From Thermoplasmata archaeon (GTDB taxonomy: Archaea > Thermoplasmatota > Thermoplasmata > Methanomassiliicoccales > Methanomethylophilaceae), in NCBI GenBank assembly GCA_015063285.1, contig SUST01000011.1, forward strand, positions 1-42,760: DNA of 42,760 bases, given 5' to 3'. Position 1 is the first letter of the stretch; every line of letters begins with the position of its first letter. This document shows positions 7,732-16,716 of the stretch, in pieces. The notes beneath the pieces are model-generated. The model was not told the DNA's origin. It made no database searches and worked only from the letters and a program-made list of their open reading frames with translations. Both the position numbers and the translations under genes were made by a program.

Positions 7732-9873
7732 ATGAGTTTTACAATAGCATTAGCCGGAAACCCGAATTGCGGTAAGACCACCCTGTTCAACGCTTTGACG
7801 GGTGCTTCTCAGCGTGTCGGTAACTGGCCTGGTGTAACCATAGACAAGAAAGTGGGAAAGATCAAAGGGACCGATGCGCACTTGGTCGACCTTCCCGGAA
7901 TCTACTCGCTCTCCCCCTATTCGCCCGAGGAGATCGTGTCAAGGAACTTCATAGTCAATGAGAACCCTGATGCGATCATCAACATCGTGGATGCCACCAA
8001 CCTTGAGAGGAACCTGTTCCTGACACTACAGCTGATCGACATGGACAGACCTCTGGTCATCGCACTGAACATGATGGACGAGATCGAGAAGCAGAATGAC
8101 AGTATCGATGTGGAAAAACTATCAGAAGGGTTGGGGGTACCCGTCGTTCCTATTTCCGCCAAGGAGAAGAGGAACATAGACGAGCTCATAAACAAAGTCG
8201 AAGAAGCGGCATCACAAAAGAAAGAGCCGAAGATTATCAGATATGATGACAGGATAGAACATGCCGTATCTGAGGCCACAAAGGCCCTCCAATCCAAGAT
8301 TCCAGTAGATTGCTCGAGATTCTACGCTTTCAAGCTGATCGAAGGGGATTCTGCGATCGAGGAACTCGCTCCAGGATCGAGGCAGTCCATATCATCTGTG
8401 ATAGAGGACCTTGAAAAGTCGTTTGACGACGATGCCGATTCAATCATTGCAGACAGCAGATATACCAAGATCTCGGAGATCGTAGGTAGTGCCTATACGA
8501 AAGCTCCGAGGGACGAGAGGGGAACACTGTCCGACCGTATCGACAGGATAGTTACCAACAGGATCCTCGGTCTGCCAATCTTCATAGGAGTCATCACTTT
8601 AGTGTATTTCATCGCCATGTACGACGGTGACCTTGGAACATCACCTGGTGCCTGGGCTACAGGTTGGTTGAATGACTTCATTGGTGAAACAGTCATACCT
8701 GCAGTAGAGGAATGGTGCGTAGACAACGGAGTGAGCGATGCCCTTACTGGATTGCTATGTGACGGTATCCTATCCGGAGTTGGAGCCGTTATCGGTTTCC
8801 TCCCCCAGATGATAGTCCTTTTCACATGTCTCGTCATCCTTGAGGAGATTGGTTACATGGCCCGTGTCGCTTTCGTCATGGACCGTATCTTCAGATACTT
8901 CAACCTCTCAGGAAAATCCTTCATCCCCCTTATCGTCAGTACCGGATGTGGTGTCCCCGGAGTCATGTCCACAAGGACCATTGAATCCGAGGCTGACCGC
9001 CGTATCACGGCAATGACGTGTACTTTCATGCCCTGCGGTGCCAAACTGCCTGTCATCTCCGCTATCGCCGGAGCACTTGCAGGAAGTGTCTGGGTGGCAG
9101 TTTTCGCCTATGTCATGGGTATCGTACTGGTCATCATCTCCGGTATCATCCTGAGGAAATTCAAGAAAATGGCAGGAACTCCCGCACCGTTCATCATGGA
9201 GCTGCCTCCCTACCACGCACCTGGATTCGTAAGCAGCGTCAAAACAATCTTTGACAGAACCTGGGCATTCGTCAAGAAGGCAGGTACGATCATTCTGTTA
9301 GCAATGATTCTCGTCTGGTTCCTCAAATCGTTCGACTGGTCGCTTAATCTGCTCGCTGAGGACGAGATGGACAACTCCATCTTGGCAGGAATCGGAGGGG
9401 TGCTGAACTACCTGTTCCTTCCCTTAGGATGGGGTGAAAACTGGGAACTGCCGGCCGCATCCCTTACCGGACTCATTGCCAAGGAAGACCTCATAGGAAC
9501 ACTTGAACAGCTCATCGCAGAACCCTTCGATCTGGAGATCTCAGAAGCACTGGCGGCAATGCTGTCGCCAGCAGCCATCCTGTCATTCTTCACATTCAAC
9601 ATGTTCTGTGCACCTTGCTTCGCAGCCATGGGTGCCATACACAGGGAACTCGGCGATTGGAAATCCACTGGATTCGCATTCCTCTATCAGTGCTTGCTCG
9701 CATACTTCGTATCGGTCATCGTCTACGTCGTGTACTCTGCAATCAACGGGGATATCGGTAACATCGAGATGTATTCCATAATCTTCGCTGTCATCGACTT
9801 TGTGATCCTTGTCTATTTCTTGGTTGTCAAGGATCCGCTAAAGCCGTTCCGCAAGAAAGAGGTGGCAGAATGA
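7732..9873 (+). CDS. feoB: FeoB ferrous iron transporter, copy 2
   Basis: This second Fe(II) transporter is 713 residues, exactly the length of copy 1 when started at 7732. That ATG is preferred over the one at 7699 because TTTTGGAGGAATGAA gives a good ribosome site and the protein then begins MSFTIALAGNPNCGKTT like its paralogue. G3 DLPG and G4 NMMD are present. The membrane motifs STGCGVPGVMSTRTI and FCAPCFAAMGAIHRELG keep the cysteines. It overlaps the downstream Cys-rich gene by ATGA. The two FeoBs may differ in affinity or metal; the sequence does not show which. Confidence 0.97.
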   Translation: MSFTIALAGNPNCGKTTLFNALTGASQRVGNWPGVTIDKKVGKIKGTDAHLVDLPGIYSLSPYSPEEIVSRNFIVNENPDAIINIVDATNLERNLFLTLQLIDMDRPLVIALNMMDEIEKQNDSIDVEKLSEGLGVPVVPISAKEKRNIDELINKVEEAASQKKEPKIIRYDDRIEHAVSEATKALQSKIPVDCSRFYAFKLIEGDSAIEELAPGSRQSISSVIEDLEKSFDDDADSIIADSRYTKISEIVGSAYTKAPRDERGTLSDRIDRIVTNRILGLPIFIGVITLVYFIAMYDGDLGTSPGAWATGWLNDFIGETVIPAVEEWCVDNGVSDALTGLLCDGILSGVGAVIGFLPQMIVLFTCLVILEEIGYMARVAFVMDRIFRYFNLSGKSFIPLIVSTGCGVPGVMSTRTIESEADRRITAMTCTFMPCGAKLPVISAIAGALAGSVWVAVFAYVMGIVLVIISGIILRKFKKMAGTPAPFIMELPPYHAPGFVSSVKTIFDRTWAFVKKAGTIILLAMILVWFLKSFDWSLNLLAEDEMDNSILAGIGGVLNYLFLPLGWGENWELPAASLTGLIAKEDLIGTLEQLIAEPFDLEISEALAAMLSPAAILSFFTFNMFCAPCFAAMGAIHRELGDWKSTGFAFLYQCLLAYFVSVIVYVVYSAINGDIGNIEMYSIIFAVIDFVILVYFLVVKDPLKPFRKKEVAE

Positions 9874-10070
9874 GCTCAGGTGACCTGATCGTATTAGCAA
9901 TCGTCATCGCCTTGGCGGCCGGTGCCGTATTCGTACTATGGAACAACCACCGCAAAGGGAAGAGCAGCTGCGGTTGCAACTGTTCCGGATGTTCGGGTTC
10001 GAAGACGTGCGGGTCACCCATAGTTCCTTCCGACGAGGAGAGAACCTGCGATTGCTGCAAAAAGGAATGA
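9870..10070 (+). CDS. FeoB-associated Cys-rich membrane protein, copy 2
   Basis: This 66-residue protein has an N-terminal membrane helix (residues 6-24), a basic NHRKGK segment and eight cysteines, in CGCNCSGCSG, KTCG and CDCCKKE. It overlaps feoB by ATGA, as the first module's copy does. It probably receives or buffers iron at the membrane next to FeoB (inference from context). Confidence 0.85.
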   Translation: MSSGDLIVLAIVIALAAGAVFVLWNNHRKGKSSCGCNCSGCSGSKTCGSPIVPSDEERTCDCCKKE

Positions 10071-10075
10071 AAACT

Positions 10076-10098
10076 AAAGGGGGAGCAATCCCCCTTTT
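10076..10098 (+). terminator. Terminator of feo operon 2
   Basis: AAAGGGGGA and TCCCCCTTT form a 9-bp stem with a GCAA loop, followed by TCC and a pyrimidine-rich stretch, 6 bp after the last gene of the operon. Confidence 0.75.
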
Positions 10099-10162
10099 CC
10101 ATTATACATTGATTCTCTAACCCTACACTCGCATTTTATAGATTGAATGTGTAACTCAACCT

Positions 10163-10300
10163 ATGAAATACAGATGCCCAATGTGCGGTTATATCTACGA
10201 TGAAGAGGAGACTGGAGTCAAATTCGCGGACCTTCCCGATGACTGGGAGTGCCCCGTCTGCGGTGAGCCCAAGTCCGAATTTGTTCCTATGGATGACTGA
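10163..10300 (+). CDS. Rubredoxin
   Basis: This 45-residue protein has two CxxCG knuckles, CPMCG (5-9) and CPVCG (31-35). They hold one Fe(Cys)4 centre, and the family's Y-x-Y-D-E-E and DLPDDWECP signatures are intact. It is a small cytoplasmic electron carrier, often used for oxygen or peroxide detoxification in anaerobes. It is slightly shorter than the usual 52 residues. A TATA-like TTTTATAG lies 22-28 bp upstream. Its stop abuts the stop of the convergent Sel1 gene with no gap. Confidence 0.95.
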   Translation: MKYRCPMCGYIYDEEETGVKFADLPDDWECPVCGEPKSEFVPMDD

Positions 10301-11230
10301 TCACAGACCATCTATCTTGATGAATTGGGTGTTCTGCTTCCTGCGAAGATCATCCAGGAACTGTATCGCCAACTGGTTTCCCAGGTTAGCCGAACGCCCG
10401 AACCTTTCCATCGCTTTCTCAACATCCTGCTTGACACCTAACCCTTCGAAAAGCATCCTGGCGGTCATGAACAGTGCATCTGCATCCCCGATCTCCGCAA
10501 GCTTATCATACAATTCAAAGGCCTTTACGAAATCCTGCTGGACCGCCCTGCCTTCATAATACATGGTACCGAGATTGAACATTGCTGGTTCGAATCCTTG
10601 ATCGACAGCTTTTTGATACCATTCCAATGCAGCCTTATCTCCTCCGGGGATCTTTCCCTCCTCTATCAATCTGGCGACCCTGAATTGGGCTTCGGGAATG
10701 CCTCCTTCAGCAGATTTCTGGAACCATTTGATTGATTCTCCTTCGTTCTTCTGAGCACCGACACCTTCTGACAGCATGTAGCCCATCATGAACATAGATT
10801 GTGCATCTCCGCTATCCGCAGAAAGACGGTAATAATGCATAGCTTTCTCCGGATTGGCATCGGTTCCGTACCCGTAGAGATAGATTGCAGCGATCTCAGG
10901 ATAGGCAAGTTCTATCCCGCAATCTGCGGCCTTTTCGAACCAGATCCTGCATTGTTCTTTATCTTCAGGATAACCGTAGGATCCCGTATACATACTCCCC
11001 AGTCTGAACATGGCCGGAGAATTGCCTGCCTCGGCAGACTTCCTGTACAACTCAACAGCTCCTTCGATATCCACGGGTGTCCCCAGGCCGTTGATCTTCA
11101 TCTCGGCCAATCCGAACCACCCCTCTGGCGACCCTAGCTCGCCTGCACGGGTAAACAACGCCACTGCCCTCTCGGGATTGGATTGATAACAGTTGACCGC
11201 CTGCATACAGTATTCTGAAGGGTCTTCCAT
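10301..11230 (-). CDS. Sel1-repeat (TPR-like) protein
   Basis: This solenoid protein of 309 residues has about seven Sel1-like repeats (FRLGSMYTGSYG, MFMMGYMLSEGVG, MFNLGTMYYEGRAV, LFMTARMLFEGLGV and others). There is no signal peptide or membrane segment. The ATG at 11230 is chosen because TATA-like CTTTATTTC lies about 25 bp upstream, giving a leaderless mRNA; the longer frame to 11293 would run through that promoter. It probably serves as a protein-binding scaffold. It is related in type, but not closely in sequence, to the protein at 157-840. Confidence 0.8.
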   Translation of the reverse strand: MEDPSEYCMQAVNCYQSNPERAVALFTRAGELGSPEGWFGLAEMKINGLGTPVDIEGAVELYRKSAEAGNSPAMFRLGSMYTGSYGYPEDKEQCRIWFEKAADCGIELAYPEIAAIYLYGYGTDANPEKAMHYYRLSADSGDAQSMFMMGYMLSEGVGAQKNEGESIKWFQKSAEGGIPEAQFRVARLIEEGKIPGGDKAALEWYQKAVDQGFEPAMFNLGTMYYEGRAVQQDFVKAFELYDKLAEIGDADALFMTARMLFEGLGVKQDVEKAMERFGRSANLGNQLAIQFLDDLRRKQNTQFIKIDGL

Positions 11231-11298
11231 AGTTACCGTTATCGTTCTTACGAAATAAAGCCAATCGCTATATCTATTTGAAAATCTATCCACACCTC

Positions 11299-11496
11299 AT
11301 GATAAAAGGACCTCTGGTCTATGCGGCGGTGATTCTTGCTGCGATCCTCATGGTCGTATCCGCCATAGTCATTCTTGACAGGGACTTGTTTTTGGAAAAC
11401 ACTGAACTGATCATGGCAGTGTCAGGATTGGTCGCTCTAGGCGTCATTATTGTACTGATAATGATGCTGATTCGTATGAGACAAAAGGTAAACTAA
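11299..11496 (+). CDS. Small two-helix membrane protein, unknown
   Basis: This 65-residue protein has two predicted membrane helices (about residues 7-28 and 40-58) joined by a short acidic loop RDLFLENTE, and it ends in the basic RMRQKVN. The ATG at 11299 is preferred to an in-frame TTG at 11278. It diverges from the Sel1 gene and ends in TAA. No family is recognised. Confidence 0.6.
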   Translation: MIKGPLVYAAVILAAILMVVSAIVILDRDLFLENTELIMAVSGLVALGVIIVLIMMLIRMRQKVN

Positions 11497-11518
11497 GTCC
11501 ATAAATTGGCCCATTTTC

Positions 11519-11602
11519 CGGTTCTACGAAATTCGTTGTTTAGGTGATCTCACATTAACAAATTAAGCAGTCACCTTTTATAAGCTACGAATTTCGTAGA
11601 AC
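11519..11602. promoter_or_regulatory. 84-bp nested inverted repeat before the Hsp70-vWA operon
   Basis: An 18-bp perfect inverted repeat, CGGTTCTACGAAATTCGT (11519-11536) against 11585-11602, encloses a second pair, AGGTGA/TCACCT (11542-11547 and 11571-11576). Each outer arm itself holds a near-palindrome, ACGAAATTCGT on the left and CTACGAATTTCGTAG on the right. The right arm lies just before the TATA-like TTTATATTTTATAGG (11610-11624) of the operon. The geometry suits two copies of a dimeric repressor operator able to loop, or a large cruciform. It is not a simple terminator for the preceding gene. Confidence 0.6.
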
Positions 11603-11653
11603 CGAATACTTTATATTTTATAGGTTGAAAATAATCGGCTTTCCGATGGGATT

Positions 11654-13708
11654 ATGAAGGTAGGTATAGACCTCGGAACAACATACTCTGCAGTAGCTAG
11701 ATATGATAAAGCGTCGAACAAGCCGATCATGCTTAACAACGCATTCGGTAAGGAGATCACACCGTCCGTCATCTGTTTCTTGGATGACGGCGACATCCTT
11801 GTCGGCGAAGACGCAAAGGACATGCAGTCGAACGGAACAGGCGTCAACGCAGCAGCCTTCAAGCGCAACATGGGTGACGGATCTATTGTCGTCAGCTTCA
11901 ACGGAAAGGACTACACTGCTGAAGACCTCTCAGCGATGCTTCTCAAGCACCTCATAGAGGATGCAGAGAAAGCAGCAGGGGAGAAGATAGAGGAGGCAGT
12001 CATCACCGTACCTGCCTACTTCGAAGACGCTCAGAGAATAGCGACCAAGCGTGCGGGAGAATCATGCGGAATCAAGGTTCCCAAGATCATCAACGAACCC
12101 ACCGCAGCAGCTATCTCCTACGGTTACAAACATTCGGCTGATAAGACCCTCTTAGTTTACGACCTCGGAGGAGGGACCTTCGATGTCACCATCGTCAGAA
12201 TCACTAAGGGAACCATCGAGGTCATCGGTACCAACGGTAACCACATACTCGGAGGAAAGGATTGGGATGCAGCGATAGTCAAATTCGTCTGTGACAGATT
12301 CGCCAACGAGTTCGATGTCGACCCCAGAGACGACCTGCCTACCAAGAACGAACTCATCGTGGCTGCAGAAGGCTACAAGAAGACACTCTCTATCGCAGAG
12401 AGCGTCACCATCCCTGTGAACTACGAGGGCTGCAGCGAGAAATACACTCTCACAAGGGACGAGTTCGAGTCGATGACCGAACACCTGATGAACGCCACCA
12501 AGGATGTTTGTGAGGAACTGATCGACTCCCTTGGCATGCAGTGGACGGATATCGACGAGATCCTCCTGTGCGGGGGATCGACCAGGATGCCCGGTGTCGC
12601 CAAGTTCCTCAAGAGTTTCACCGGACGCGAGGTCGTGACCCACGGGGACACTGACCTGGCAGTTGCAAAGGGAGCGGCCATCACAGCAGAGCTCTACAGC
12701 AGCAACGCCACCGGAATGAGGGCCACGATGCAGGTCACGGATGTCACTGCACACAGCCTCGGTGCGCTGTCCGTCAGCCAGGACGGAAAGAAATACGTAA
12801 ACGAGATAATGATCAAGAGGAACTCCAAGGTCCCCAGCACCTGCAAGAAGCAATTCTCCATCAAACCCGGCAACATGACCGACAAGATCGAAGTCTATAC
12901 ACTGCAGGGAGAATCCAGGGTCCCCTTAGACTGTAACGTCCTTGCAAAGGTCGTCATCTCAGGATTCTACAACGACGGAAAAGGAGTCGTCTTCGATATA
13001 GAATATAACTATGATGAGAATGGAATCGTGAACATCAGGGCGTTCCAGGGCGAGGAGCCTTTGGACGTGAAGTCTGAGCCCGTCCCCGACGACATCAGAT
13101 GGATGGGAGGAAACCCCCGCGACAAGCCCTCAGATGTCAAGATCGCCAAGAACATCGCCATCTGCGTCGACCTGTCAAGGAGTATGGAGGGAGAGCCTAT
13201 AGAAGCCGCAAAGGATTCGATCCGCAGCTTCGTCCGCACCCTTTCAGAACCCAACACAAGATTCGCTCTGATCGGTTTCGGTGACAAAATCAAGGTCGTC
13301 CAGGAGCTCACTGAAGACATGGATGTCCTAATCAACTCCATCGAGGACCTTAAGGTCAAGATGCTCGGAAGAGGAACCGACGCAAGCCCACTGGACACAG
13401 CAAGGGCAGTCATCGGAGGTCAGCCCGGAGTAGGAATCATCGTTGTACTGACTGACGGAATCTGGGGTAAGAGGGACAATGCGGTGGACCAGGCGCTCGG
13501 ATGCAGAGCAGACGGAATCACCATCATCGCAGTCGGACTCGGAGAGGCCGACACATCGTTCCTCAGACAGATCGCCACGGTCGACGACGGAGCCTTGTTC
13601 ACCACCATAGACAAGCTCGGTGACACCTTCGGTACCATCGCGACCGCGATCTCATCTGGTAACATGGGACTTGCAGCCCGCGACAATATGGGTCTTGCAT
13701 CTCGCTGA
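11654..13708 (+). CDS. Hsp70 (DnaK-like) fused to a vWA domain
   Basis: Residues 1-350 are an Hsp70 nucleotide-binding domain: GIDLGTTYSAV (4-14), YDLGGGTFDVT (169-179) and LLCGGSTRMPGV (304-315). Residues 355-475 resemble the beta-sandwich substrate domain. The helical lid is absent and replaced by a vWA domain (about 500-665) with an intact MIDAS: D506-S508-S510, T575 and D601. vWA domains bind partners through a metal ion. The C-terminus ends in a short repeated NMGLAARDNMGLASR. It is the first gene of a five-gene operon, 10 bp before the next. I infer an ATP-driven chaperone that recruits its partner through the vWA domain. Confidence 0.9.
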   Translation: MKVGIDLGTTYSAVARYDKASNKPIMLNNAFGKEITPSVICFLDDGDILVGEDAKDMQSNGTGVNAAAFKRNMGDGSIVVSFNGKDYTAEDLSAMLLKHLIEDAEKAAGEKIEEAVITVPAYFEDAQRIATKRAGESCGIKVPKIINEPTAAAISYGYKHSADKTLLVYDLGGGTFDVTIVRITKGTIEVIGTNGNHILGGKDWDAAIVKFVCDRFANEFDVDPRDDLPTKNELIVAAEGYKKTLSIAESVTIPVNYEGCSEKYTLTRDEFESMTEHLMNATKDVCEELIDSLGMQWTDIDEILLCGGSTRMPGVAKFLKSFTGREVVTHGDTDLAVAKGAAITAELYSSNATGMRATMQVTDVTAHSLGALSVSQDGKKYVNEIMIKRNSKVPSTCKKQFSIKPGNMTDKIEVYTLQGESRVPLDCNVLAKVVISGFYNDGKGVVFDIEYNYDENGIVNIRAFQGEEPLDVKSEPVPDDIRWMGGNPRDKPSDVKIAKNIAICVDLSRSMEGEPIEAAKDSIRSFVRTLSEPNTRFALIGFGDKIKVVQELTEDMDVLINSIEDLKVKMLGRGTDASPLDTARAVIGGQPGVGIIVVLTDGIWGKRDNAVDQALGCRADGITIIAVGLGEADTSFLRQIATVDDGALFTTIDKLGDTFGTIATAISSGNMGLAARDNMGLASR

Positions 13709-13718
13709 AGGAGTTACC

Positions 13719-16715
13719 ATGGCTAACAAGACAGACAACTACTGTCAGTTACTGGGCCTAGATCCCTTCAATGAGAGCAAGTACACGCTTGACAAGATCA
13801 ACGAAAAGATCGACAAGATGGAAGTCAAGTGGGCCAACGAGTTCAGAAACAAGCAGAACGATACTGGCCAGCGCTTCAAATATCACAAGTTGGTGGATGA
13901 GGTCCCCGAGATCAGACGCTGCATGGCAGACCCTCTCCTCAGGAAGAGGGTGTTCGCCGAAGGCAAGAAGAGCCTCGAGGGAAAGGTCCAGAGACTGAAA
14001 CTGGACTGTATCATCCTCACCGACGGCAGATACATCATACTCCCCGGAGTCCTCGACAACTTCGTCAAGAGGCTCCACTGGGAGGGCGTCGACAAGAAGC
14101 AGGTCCTGAAGCTCGCCAACATCTCCGAAGGAGGCGTCCCCAAGATCGTGAACGAGAAGGTCATAAACGCCTTCACCAACCTCACCACCGTGGATGCTTA
14201 CACCCCTGTGGAAATGCTGAATGTATTGATCAACAACCCAGATCTGGAGATAAGGTGCGAACCCCTTACGGAGGCCAGCTCCCTCACGCAGATCAGGAAC
14301 GCATTCGACCTTTGCGAGAAGAGGGTGAACAGCGTCAGGCAGGAGATCCTGCCCGACCAGGATTCCTACATATCCGTACTGAGGAGTCTCAAACTCATCA
14401 TAGACTCCGACAAAGACATGAAGGATCTCATCAACTACGGAAGATGCAGCAAGGCCCTGGCCCCGGTCATGGAGATGATCGAGAAGGAGTACACGGGCCA
14501 GCAGATCACCAGGAATTACATAGACGATCTCCTGAACATCTATGTCAGGGGATTGGATCAGGACATGTGCCTGTACATCCTGCAGACCTTCTGCCATAAG
14601 AAGAGGATCGCTGCCAACTTCTCCAAGCTTGACAGCAGCATGATCAGATGCCCCGAGTGTAACAACATGGTTCCCGGGGGCAAGAACACCATGTACTGTC
14701 CCTTCTGCGGTAAGAACTTCAAGATAGTATGTCCGCAGTGTAACACCGCTCAGCAGTCGAGCAACTCGATCTGTATCAAGTGCGGGTTCAACTTCAAGGA
14801 CGGCGAGTCCAAGGCACAGAACCTCGCACTAAGTTTCCGCATGGACCTCCAGAAGGGAAACCTCACCAAAGCGGAAAAAGACCTGGTATCGCTGAAGGCG
14901 ACCTATGCAACGTTCTCAGGCATCGCCGGTATGGAGGTACAGCTCCGCAAGGAGCAGGGTACGATGAATACCCTGAGGAACATGGTCAGCGACAGCCACA
15001 GGAACAACAAGTACTATGCTGCCAAGAGCGCTGGCGACACCATAATGAACAGGTATCCAGGAGAGTTGCAGAACTTCCCCGACATCAAACAGAAGTACGA
15101 GGAAGCATCCCAACGCGTCCAGCATGCAGATATCTTCGTACAACAGGCTGAGGCGGCTGAGAATAAGGACGAGATGCTCGCACTCTATGTCAGTGCCGCC
15201 GAGGAATGTCCTGACCATCCGTCGGCCAAAGGGGTGCTCAAACAGTATCCTCCAGCAGGACCTGTTGACCCGGTCGCACAGATCAAGGAAGGACGTCTGC
15301 TGATCAAATACGAACCTCCTGTGGATAACAAGGGTGTGACTTATGCCATCTATAGGGAGAAGAACTCACTGCCTAACGTGACGGAAGAGACCCGTCCGAT
15401 GGCAGAGATCCCGGGAACGTTCTACACGGACAAGACCTTAGAGCCCGGTGTCGAATACTACTACTCAGTATACTCCAAACGCTGGGGCATCCTTTCCAGA
15501 GAAGCGGCCCATTTCGGACCGGTCATATTCCTGGCAGAGGTCGAGAAGGTAACCATCGATCAGATCGATGGAGGACTTCGTCTCATGTACGAGAAGCCCC
15601 GCGGAGCCACACGCGTACGCGTATGGAGGGGCGACAGCGTCACAGGGACCAATGTGGAGATTCCGCTCAACGGCGAGACCGTCTATGACGACATAGGCCT
15701 TACCGGTGGTCTGAAGTACCACTACCTGTTCGTCGCAGAATACGAGACCCGCAACAAGGTCGAGAGATCTGAGGGAATCATATTCTCGGAGGCGCCTCTG
15801 GATGCACCCAAGCCGATTCGCGACATGGGAATCCAGTGGAACAAGAATGACGGAACCTACACCGCCAGATGGAAGTCTAAGAACCCTGTCAAACTCTTCT
15901 GTTCAGAGAAGAAGTACGCCATCGCAGGCAACATGGTCAAGATGGAGGACATCAAAGCATGGATGACCGAGATCAAGACCATACAGGACTACGATGACGG
16001 GGCCAAGTTCAGCCTTCCCGACGGTACCGTGCAGTACATCTACCCCATAATCCCGCTGGGCACCATGGGTATCAAGGGAACCGAGGTCATGGTGGCCAAC
16101 CTAAAGCCGTTCAGGGATGTGGAGAAGACAGTCAACAACAAGGACTGCATCCTGACCATGAACTGGCCGGACAACGCGATCGCAGCAAAGATCGTGGTGT
16201 CGACATCCGTGGTCAAGGACTACAACGATCCCACTGCCGAGATCATCACAGTCAGCCGCGACGAGTACAACGATGACAAGCTCATCAGGATACCTATGGG
16301 CAAATCCCCCAAGAAGTGCATCAACATCTTTGCTACCTACAACATCAACAACGATATCCTGTACTCCAGGGGAATCGTCATAGACGTCTACTCCGCAGAA
16401 TGCAAGAAGATCCGCTACACACTGGATGCCAGCAAGAAGGAGGCCGTACTCGATATGTCGACTGATACGACCGTGACCAACATACCTCCGCTGGCCATCG
16501 TCCGCGTCGATGAGGGTATACCGCTGAGGAAAGAGGATGGAGAGGTGCTCTGGTCAGCCAAAGCATCCATTCCGTTCACATCAGGCAGAAGCACCCTTAG
16601 GATCACGCTCGGAGGCCATACGGATGTGGAGCACATGAGGGCGTTCTTCGTCAACGAGGAAGACTACAACCTATACAGATTCATACACCCGCTGTACAAC
16701 AGGAGGCGTGATTGA
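13719..16715 (+). CDS. J-like, zinc-ribbon and beta-repeat giant protein
   Basis: The 998-residue protein begins with a segment that follows a J domain in outline: YCQLLGLDP, two helices, then DEVPEIRRCMADPLLRKRVF. The HPD tripeptide is missing. Residues 100-300 are helical and unrecognised. Two four-cysteine zinc ribbons follow (C311, C314, C327, C330 and C338, C341, C352, C355), then a helical region (365-520). Several beta-rich modules of fibronectin-III type then follow (for example GVTYAIYREKN and TFYTDKTLEPGVEYYYSVYS). It starts at the ATG after AAGGAG. It is probably a scaffold or client adaptor for the operon's Hsp70s; that role is inference. Confidence 0.75.
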   Translation: MANKTDNYCQLLGLDPFNESKYTLDKINEKIDKMEVKWANEFRNKQNDTGQRFKYHKLVDEVPEIRRCMADPLLRKRVFAEGKKSLEGKVQRLKLDCIILTDGRYIILPGVLDNFVKRLHWEGVDKKQVLKLANISEGGVPKIVNEKVINAFTNLTTVDAYTPVEMLNVLINNPDLEIRCEPLTEASSLTQIRNAFDLCEKRVNSVRQEILPDQDSYISVLRSLKLIIDSDKDMKDLINYGRCSKALAPVMEMIEKEYTGQQITRNYIDDLLNIYVRGLDQDMCLYILQTFCHKKRIAANFSKLDSSMIRCPECNNMVPGGKNTMYCPFCGKNFKIVCPQCNTAQQSSNSICIKCGFNFKDGESKAQNLALSFRMDLQKGNLTKAEKDLVSLKATYATFSGIAGMEVQLRKEQGTMNTLRNMVSDSHRNNKYYAAKSAGDTIMNRYPGELQNFPDIKQKYEEASQRVQHADIFVQQAEAAENKDEMLALYVSAAEECPDHPSAKGVLKQYPPAGPVDPVAQIKEGRLLIKYEPPVDNKGVTYAIYREKNSLPNVTEETRPMAEIPGTFYTDKTLEPGVEYYYSVYSKRWGILSREAAHFGPVIFLAEVEKVTIDQIDGGLRLMYEKPRGATRVRVWRGDSVTGTNVEIPLNGETVYDDIGLTGGLKYHYLFVAEYETRNKVERSEGIIFSEAPLDAPKPIRDMGIQWNKNDGTYTARWKSKNPVKLFCSEKKYAIAGNMVKMEDIKAWMTEIKTIQDYDDGAKFSLPDGTVQYIYPIIPLGTMGIKGTEVMVANLKPFRDVEKTVNNKDCILTMNWPDNAIAAKIVVSTSVVKDYNDPTAEIITVSRDEYNDDKLIRIPMGKSPKKCINIFATYNINNDILYSRGIVIDVYSAECKKIRYTLDASKKEAVLDMSTDTTVTNIPPLAIVRVDEGIPLRKEDGEVLWSAKASIPFTSGRSTLRITLGGHTDVEHMRAFFVNEEDYNLYRFIHPLYNRRRD

Positions 16716-16716
16716 A

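Noticed and set aside
12152-12853. Long minus-strand frames opposite the Hsp70-vWA operon (also 13758-14597, 16681-17517, 19066-19728)
   Set aside because: They lie antisense to genes with clear Hsp70, zinc-ribbon or P-loop motifs and have no recognisable content.
16708-16716. GTG start for the zinc-ribbon GTPase
   Set aside because: The AGGAGG site at 16701-16706 leaves only 1 nt to the GTG; the ATG at 16717 has normal spacing.
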